Source: an uncultured Clostridia bacterium
GTDB lineage: Bacteria > Bacillota > Clostridia > Christensenellales > UBA1242
Direction: 5' to 3'
Length of the DNA stretch: 46,087 nucleotides
NCBI GenBank assembly: GCA_944364445.1
Contig: CALVWC010000003.1
Coordinates: forward strand, 1-46,087
Numbering within the stretch: position 1 is the stretch's first letter; the number at the start of each line of letters is the position of its first letter. The notes under the pieces were generated by a model. It saw nothing but the letters and a program-made list of their open reading frames with translations, searched no databases and was not told where the DNA came from. Both the position numbers and the translations under genes were made by a program. This document shows, piece by piece, positions 41,439 to 46,087 of the stretch.

Positions 41439-42854
41439 TTGGATAATTTAGTTTTAAATATCTTAAAAATTGAAGAAGAAATCAAAAATCGCAAAAAATT
41501 GCCATATTTTCGCTATAATAAAGGAAAAAAAGTGCATAAAAAGCAAATTTTGTTTCATAAATGTCAAAAACGAAACCGCTGGGTGTTTGGAGGAAACCGC
41601 TCTGGTAAAACCGAATGCGGAGCAATGGAAGTGGTGTTTTTGGCTCTTGGCACTCATCCATATAAAAAGAATAAGCAAACGGAGGGTTGGGTGGTTTCGC
41701 TTTCAAGGCAAGTTCAACGCGACGTTGCACAAAGAAAAATTTTGGAATATCTTCCGCCATATTCCATTGAAAAAGTTGTTATGTTGTCTGGCGGGCAAGG
41801 AAGTGCAGAAAGCGGAATTATTGATTTTATTTTGGTGAAGAACGAACTTGGCTCAATAAGCAAAATTGGCTTTAAATCGTGCGACCAAGGACGAGAGAAA
41901 TTTCAGGGTGCAAGTTTAGATTATGTTTGGTTCGACGAAGAACCGCCTTATGACATATACCTTGAATGTCGTATGCGAGTTTTAGATAGGTGTGGGGAAA
42001 TTTTTGGCACGATGACGCCGTTAAAAGGGCTTACTTGGGTTTATAACACAATTTATTTAAATGAGCATGATGACGAGGAAGTCTGGTATGAGCAAATAGA
42101 GTGGGCGGATAACCCATTTTTATCGCAAGACGAAGTTGACAGCATGACAAAGAGTATGTCAAGTGAAGAACTTGAAGCAAGGCGATATGGGAAATTTATT
42201 GCAACAAGCGGGCTTGTCTATTCCGAGTTTGACGAAAATGTGCATGTGATTGAACCCTTTGACATTCCAAGTGAGTGGCAGGATAATATCTCCATTGACC
42301 CCGGACTTCACAATCCACTTTCCGCTCATTTTTACGCGGTCGATTTTGATGATAATGTTTATGTGGTGGCTGAACATTTTGAGGCGGAAAAGGATGTTTC
42401 CTATCATGCAAACAAAATTAAAGAAATTGCAGACAGGCTAAATTGGAAAAGAACCTCCTCTGGCAAACTTTCTGCGCTCATTGACCCTGCTGCCAGTCAG
42501 CGAACGCTTTCCAGTGAAAAAACTGTGGTCGAGCTTTTTAATGAAAATGGAATTTTGGTTAACACAAAAGTGAATAAGGATATGTTTTCAGGTATTGCAA
42601 CCGTTAAATCTTACTTAAAATCGGCAGACGGCAGGGTTAAACTTTATATTTTTAAAAATTGCGTCAATTTGATTCGAGAATTTAAGTCGTATTGGTGGGG
42701 TGATGGGGATAATCCAGTGAAGAAGGACGACCACGCTCTTGATGAACTTCGATATTATCTTATGACAAAACCAAGAAACACTTATAAACCGAAAAAGTCA
42801 GAAATACAAAAGGATAAGGAGCGATTAGCAAGAAAATTGAGATTTTTAAAGTAA
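41439..42854 (+). CDS. phage-type terminase large subunit (orphan)
   Basis: The 471-residue protein has the ATPase Walker A GGNRSGKT (51-58), Walker B VWFDEE (D166, E167) and the nuclease acids of the RNase H-like domain: D287 in SIDPG, D349 in ALIDPAAS and DHALDELRYYL near 450. This is a complete large terminase, the DNA-packaging motor of tailed phages. Start is TTG at 41439 with GGAGG 4 nt upstream. No small terminase, portal, capsid or tail gene lies within the window on either side, so it is an orphan. Confidence 0.92.
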   Translation: MDNLVLNILKIEEEIKNRKKLPYFRYNKGKKVHKKQILFHKCQKRNRWVFGGNRSGKTECGAMEVVFLALGTHPYKKNKQTEGWVVSLSRQVQRDVAQRKILEYLPPYSIEKVVMLSGGQGSAESGIIDFILVKNELGSISKIGFKSCDQGREKFQGASLDYVWFDEEPPYDIYLECRMRVLDRCGEIFGTMTPLKGLTWVYNTIYLNEHDDEEVWYEQIEWADNPFLSQDEVDSMTKSMSSEELEARRYGKFIATSGLVYSEFDENVHVIEPFDIPSEWQDNISIDPGLHNPLSAHFYAVDFDDNVYVVAEHFEAEKDVSYHANKIKEIADRLNWKRTSSGKLSALIDPAASQRTLSSEKTVVELFNENGILVNTKVNKDMFSGIATVKSYLKSADGRVKLYIFKNCVNLIREFKSYWWGDGDNPVKKDDHALDELRYYLMTKPRNTYKPKKSEIQKDKERLARKLRFLK

Positions 42855-42934
42855 TATTTTATTTTTTTAAATAATTTATAAATCTATTTGGAAAAATAAA
42901 GGTAAGTGTGGTAAAACTATATAGAGAGGGAAAA

Positions 42935-45391
42935 ATGAAAAAATCTATATCCATTTTTATCAGTTTACTTCTTTGCCTTCCACTTCTTTTATGTGGTGCT
43001 TTTTTTGTGTTTAACATTAACTTTGCTAAAGCAGAGGAAGTAGAGGGGAGAGTTATTTATTTAACTAGTGACAATTTTTTACAAGTAATAAATGAATATA
43101 TTAGAGTACCTGAGACTAATCCGATCTCTACTTACATTTTGCAAGAAGATATTGATGTCTCTAATGCGAAAAAAGATTTATATGATGATATAGAAGGTTT
43201 GTTTGGAACGGCAAGTCTCCCTTTTGCTGGAACATTTGATGGTAATGGTCACACAATTTCCAATTTGCATGTGAATTTGACGGGTGACTCTTATGCAAAT
43301 TCTTCCACCATATATGCAGGGCTTTTTGGGTATACAGATGGTGCAACAATCAAAAACTTACATATTTCAGGCACATACAATGTGGAAGTGCTTGAGTCAG
43401 ACGAACTTGTGATAGGCGGGCTTGTTGGACAGGCTAATAACACCACAATCGAAAATTGCTACATAACTTCTTCCATGTTTGTTGATGTTATTAAAGGATT
43501 TAATGAGGATAATGAGGCGGTTGCTGGTAATTTTAATATGTTGACATATGGTGGATTGGTTGGAGAAATGAAATATTCTACTTTAAAAAACTCAATTGTG
43601 CGTCCAACAAGTGCAGCTAATTTTCAGCTTTCGAATGTCTATCGAACAACTTCCGTTATTGGCGGTGTTGTTGGTAATCTTAATTCTTCAAGCGTTCGTT
43701 TTGTGCTTGGCGCTCAAAGTTTGAATGTCAATATTGATGAAAATTATAATGGAAGCACATATATTGGCGGAATTGCTGGATATATAAGCCAAGGCGAAGC
43801 ACAAATCATCAACTCAATTTATGACGGCGTTATAACGGTGGAGGACGGAAGCGGAAATGCTTCGATCGGTTATGTGGGAGGTTATATTTCCTCGCCAGCA
43901 CCAAGAGCCTATAACTTAAGTTATGATTATTATTATCGACCTCAAAACAGCACCTATACCGCGTTTGGCGATTATGGAAACTATGCGTTAAGAGATAATG
44001 AAGCATATATTATTTCTCAAAGCGTAAGAGCAAATTCCTCCAACTATTTTGAAAGCAAAGAATGGAATGACCTTTATGGCGATTGGGACTTTACAGACGA
44101 TTTCATAATCAGGAACAACGTTATTTATCTTCAAGCATTTGAAGACAATTTCACTCTTCGCACTGAAGTTGACGAGTTTATTTCCATAACAAAAGAAATT
44201 GAAAGTGGTCTTAGATATGGCGACACGGCTTCTTTTAGTTTTAAATTTTCTAACATCGAGGCTGGAGTTTCTGATGAAACATTTTCAAATTATTATGAAC
44301 TGACAAACATCACGCTTGACAAGCAAGACGGCAGTCAAACGGTGGTGACCTTTTTTAAGCAGGAAAATGATAATGATGAAACACATCTCGAGCCAAGAGT
44401 TAAAAGCGAATTTCCAAACATAACCGCAGAATATAACGAGGAAACTGAAGAATATACCATAACAATAAACGGCATAACTATGAATTATGCTGGCACCTAC
44501 TCGGTGAATATTGAACCAGTTCGTTTCACAGGCAATTTTGAGTATCGCCTGTTTGATGAAGAGGGGCAACTTGATAATGAAAGTGATGAAATGAAAACAG
44601 AATGTTATGTGTATTACACCAATGGCGAAAATAGGAATGACCCAACCATTCAAATCAAAGATATGGTTTATGGAAATCGTTATTCCATTTCCACATCCGC
44701 TCGAACAAACTCTCTATATTCATTCACTGGTTGGTGTATTGTGCAATATGATGACGAAGGAAATGAGATTTCCTCCGAGGAAATTACAGGGGCAACAAAC
44801 AGAGATTTATCTTTCACCTTTGGTCAAGGCGTTTTCACAGATAATTTCACAGTTTATGCAAGATATGACTATAATGCTTGCAATTTTAACTTCATTTTGG
44901 GCGACGGAATTGAGCAGATTGTGCTTTCAAATCGCAGTGAGCCTATCACCACCACCGACACAACTGTTCCACTTTTAAAACAATTAACAAGCATAACCAT
45001 GGATGTTTATGTTAAAGCAAATGCTAGTTTTGATGTTCAAAGATTTATGGATAGTGTGAACACCTTTGATTTGGAAAATCCAGAGGCGGGTTTTTGCGTA
45101 CTTGTGGATAATTATCCAATTACTTTGGAAGACGGCACCACACAATATCAATTTACTTTAAACCTGAACAATTTAAGCACCGATAATGAAGATAGTTTTA
45201 CATTAACTTTCAACACCGAGGAGGTTCACATAACAAATTGGACGCTTGTTTGGACTCTCGTCGGCTCAATCGGTGGAGGACTTCTTCTTATCGGCGGAAT
45301 AATTTTAATTGTTTTCTTGGTTAAACGCCGTGGCGGAAGAGGTGGCGGTGGCTCACTCAAAAAATCCTCCTATAAAAATATGTATTATTAA
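42935..45391 (+). CDS. large surface protein with GLUG-like repeats and C-terminal membrane anchor
   Basis: The 818-residue protein has a signal peptide (1-~31). Residues ~80-330 hold GLUG-type repeats, each with a GGLVG or GLFGY turn and a TIKNL/TIENC strand, which form a right-handed beta helix. Residues ~395-770 are beta-rich; one stretch (SFTGWCIVQYDDEG) resembles the InlB-type repeat. The C-terminus has one membrane helix (WTLVGSIGGGLLLIGGIILIV) and a Gly/Arg/Lys tail, with no LPXTG. GAGAGGG precedes the ATG at 42935; the frame to 42908 is not used. It may mediate adhesion; this is inference. Confidence 0.85.
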   Translation: MKKSISIFISLLLCLPLLLCGAFFVFNINFAKAEEVEGRVIYLTSDNFLQVINEYIRVPETNPISTYILQEDIDVSNAKKDLYDDIEGLFGTASLPFAGTFDGNGHTISNLHVNLTGDSYANSSTIYAGLFGYTDGATIKNLHISGTYNVEVLESDELVIGGLVGQANNTTIENCYITSSMFVDVIKGFNEDNEAVAGNFNMLTYGGLVGEMKYSTLKNSIVRPTSAANFQLSNVYRTTSVIGGVVGNLNSSSVRFVLGAQSLNVNIDENYNGSTYIGGIAGYISQGEAQIINSIYDGVITVEDGSGNASIGYVGGYISSPAPRAYNLSYDYYYRPQNSTYTAFGDYGNYALRDNEAYIISQSVRANSSNYFESKEWNDLYGDWDFTDDFIIRNNVIYLQAFEDNFTLRTEVDEFISITKEIESGLRYGDTASFSFKFSNIEAGVSDETFSNYYELTNITLDKQDGSQTVVTFFKQENDNDETHLEPRVKSEFPNITAEYNEETEEYTITINGITMNYAGTYSVNIEPVRFTGNFEYRLFDEEGQLDNESDEMKTECYVYYTNGENRNDPTIQIKDMVYGNRYSISTSARTNSLYSFTGWCIVQYDDEGNEISSEEITGATNRDLSFTFGQGVFTDNFTVYARYDYNACNFNFILGDGIEQIVLSNRSEPITTTDTTVPLLKQLTSITMDVYVKANASFDVQRFMDSVNTFDLENPEAGFCVLVDNYPITLEDGTTQYQFTLNLNNLSTDNEDSFTLTFNTEEVHITNWTLVWTLVGSIGGGLLLIGGIILIVFLVKRRGGRGGGGSLKKSSYKNMYY

Positions 45392-45540
45392 TAAAAATTA
45401 TTTTGAAGTATAACAATGGGATGATGTTTCGGCATTATCCTTTTTTTGTGTTGTGAAGGGTATAATTTGGAAAAAATTTGGCGAATTTTTGGTAAAACCG
45501 AAAAAAAGTTGAAAAAAGATAAATTTTTTTTGAAAAACTG

Positions 45541-45570
45541 TTGACAAAGGTGAAGAGGATATAGTAAAAT
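45541..45570 (+). promoter_or_regulatory. rRNA operon promoter
   Basis: TTGACA (45541-45546), 18-nt spacer, TAAAAT (45565-45570). The gap 45392-45540 is AT-rich and contains no gene. Confidence 0.8.
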
Positions 45571-45734
45571 AAGAGTGCTGACAAACATTAGGGTCAGCTG
45601 AACAATGACAATTAAATAGTTGAATTTAAACAACTTTTACGCAAGTAAAAAGTCAATGTAAGTTATCGAGCAAGGATTAAACGCACTAGTGTAGGTGCAA
45701 AATAAATTAACTCAAACAAACTTAAAATATTTTT
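45571..45734 (+). other. 16S rRNA leader
   Basis: The leader begins with a stable hairpin GCTGAC/GTCAGC (45577-45582 with 45593-45598) and contains a second stem, ACTTTTA/TAAAAAGT (about 45632-45653). These resemble processing or antitermination sites of bacterial rrn leaders; no clear boxA was identified. Confidence 0.6.
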
Positions 45735-46087
45735 TAACGTTAGAGTTTGATCCTGGCTCAGGACGAACGCTGGCGGCGTGCTTAAAACATGCAAGTCGAA
45801 CGAATAAATTGTTAGCACAAAGATGTCTAGAGAAAATTCCATTACACACATAAAACAATTTTTAATTTTGCGAGGGGAAGGGCTTAGCCCGGCGAGCACA
45901 AATTAAAAATCACACACGTGGAAGAGGATTGGGAAGAGAAACCGACGAAGTAGCGGTTAGGATATGAAAATATCCGTGTCCGCCTAAAGCGAAGTTGGTG
46001 TCTGTCCCAGATAGGCGTTTTTGTGCTGACAATTTGTTAGTGGCGGACGGGTGAGTAACGCGTGAACAATCTGGCTAACACAGGGGG
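45735..46087 (+). rRNA. 16S ribosomal RNA, 5' part, with long V1 extension
   Basis: AGAGTTTGATCCTGGCTCAG begins at 45742 (E. coli position 8), so the mature 5' end is about 45735. The conserved GGACGAACGCTGGCGGCGTG and CATGCAAGTCGAACG follow, then about 240 nt of unusual sequence before AGTGGCGGACGGGTGAGTAACGCGTG (46039 on). In most bacteria these two blocks are 40-60 nt apart. The gene runs off the window at 46087. Confidence 0.97.
45803..46038 (+). other. extended V1 (helix 6) insert in 16S
   Basis: 45803-45821 pairs with 46020-46038 along 19 consecutive pairs (two G-U), which extends helix 6. Inside are ~198 nt that can fold further: ATTTTTAATTTTG with CAAATTAAAAAT, a GGGCTTAGCCC palindrome and GATATGAAAATATC. 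Confidence 0.88.

Overview
The window is AT-rich chromosomal DNA of a low-GC, endospore-forming Firmicute, most likely an uncultured member of the Clostridia. The evidence is the sporulation and spore genes (gpr, ytfJ/gerW, a dacF-like carboxypeptidase, ylbJ, sigK, a BclA-like collagen repeat protein), the gene orders rpsT/gpr, DUF2953-ytfJ-dacF-rluB and ylbJ/pta-ackA-rpmF...plsX-rnc-smc-ftsY, a SAM-I riboswitch and a bacterial type RNase P RNA. No tRNA, CRISPR array or insertion sequence was found.

Layout. 1-903: 3' end of a collagen-like surface/exosporium gene. 0.9-9.9 kb: rpsT, gpr, a compact cloverleaf-like inverted repeat, murI, a DUF1846 gene, then a run of genes on the + strand (DUF2953, ytfJ, dacF, rluB, unknown, FAD oxidoreductase, plsC). 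10-17 kb: an S1-like protein, riboswitch-controlled metK, a coiled-coil protein, a family 2 glycosyltransferase, a DegV protein and a single-ORF fusion of a HIT domain with RNase HI. 17.2-18.7 kb: three small accessory genes (HTH, RHH-like, zinc-ribbon). 18.7-32.9 kb: ylbJ, pta-ackA, rpmF, a large membrane-anchored subtilase, lemA, plsX, rnc, smc, ftsY. 33.2-39.8 kb: sigK, an atypical diadenylate-cyclase-like protein, rnpB, an unknown protein, rarA and an E2-acyltransferase-like protein. 40-45.4 kb: a small regulator-like protein, an SH3-like membrane protein, an orphan phage-type terminase and a GLUG-repeat surface protein. 45.4 kb to the end: promoter, leader and first ~350 nt of a 16S rRNA gene with a ~200-nt extension in variable region V1.

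Main points of interest: (1) a 111-bp GC-rich element at 2071-2181 that can fold into an almost fully paired four-way junction; (2) the long V1 extension of 16S, closed by a 19-bp helix; (3) the HIT-RNase HI fusion with all catalytic residues; (4) a DAC-domain protein that keeps DGA but has lost RHR; (5) several genes with no Shine-Dalgarno whose -10 box lies 6-7 nt before the ATG, which suggests leaderless mRNAs; (6) an intact terminase with no other phage gene; (7) two near-identical palindromic terminators 23 kb apart. Functions are read from the sequence and from memory of protein families; no database search was run.
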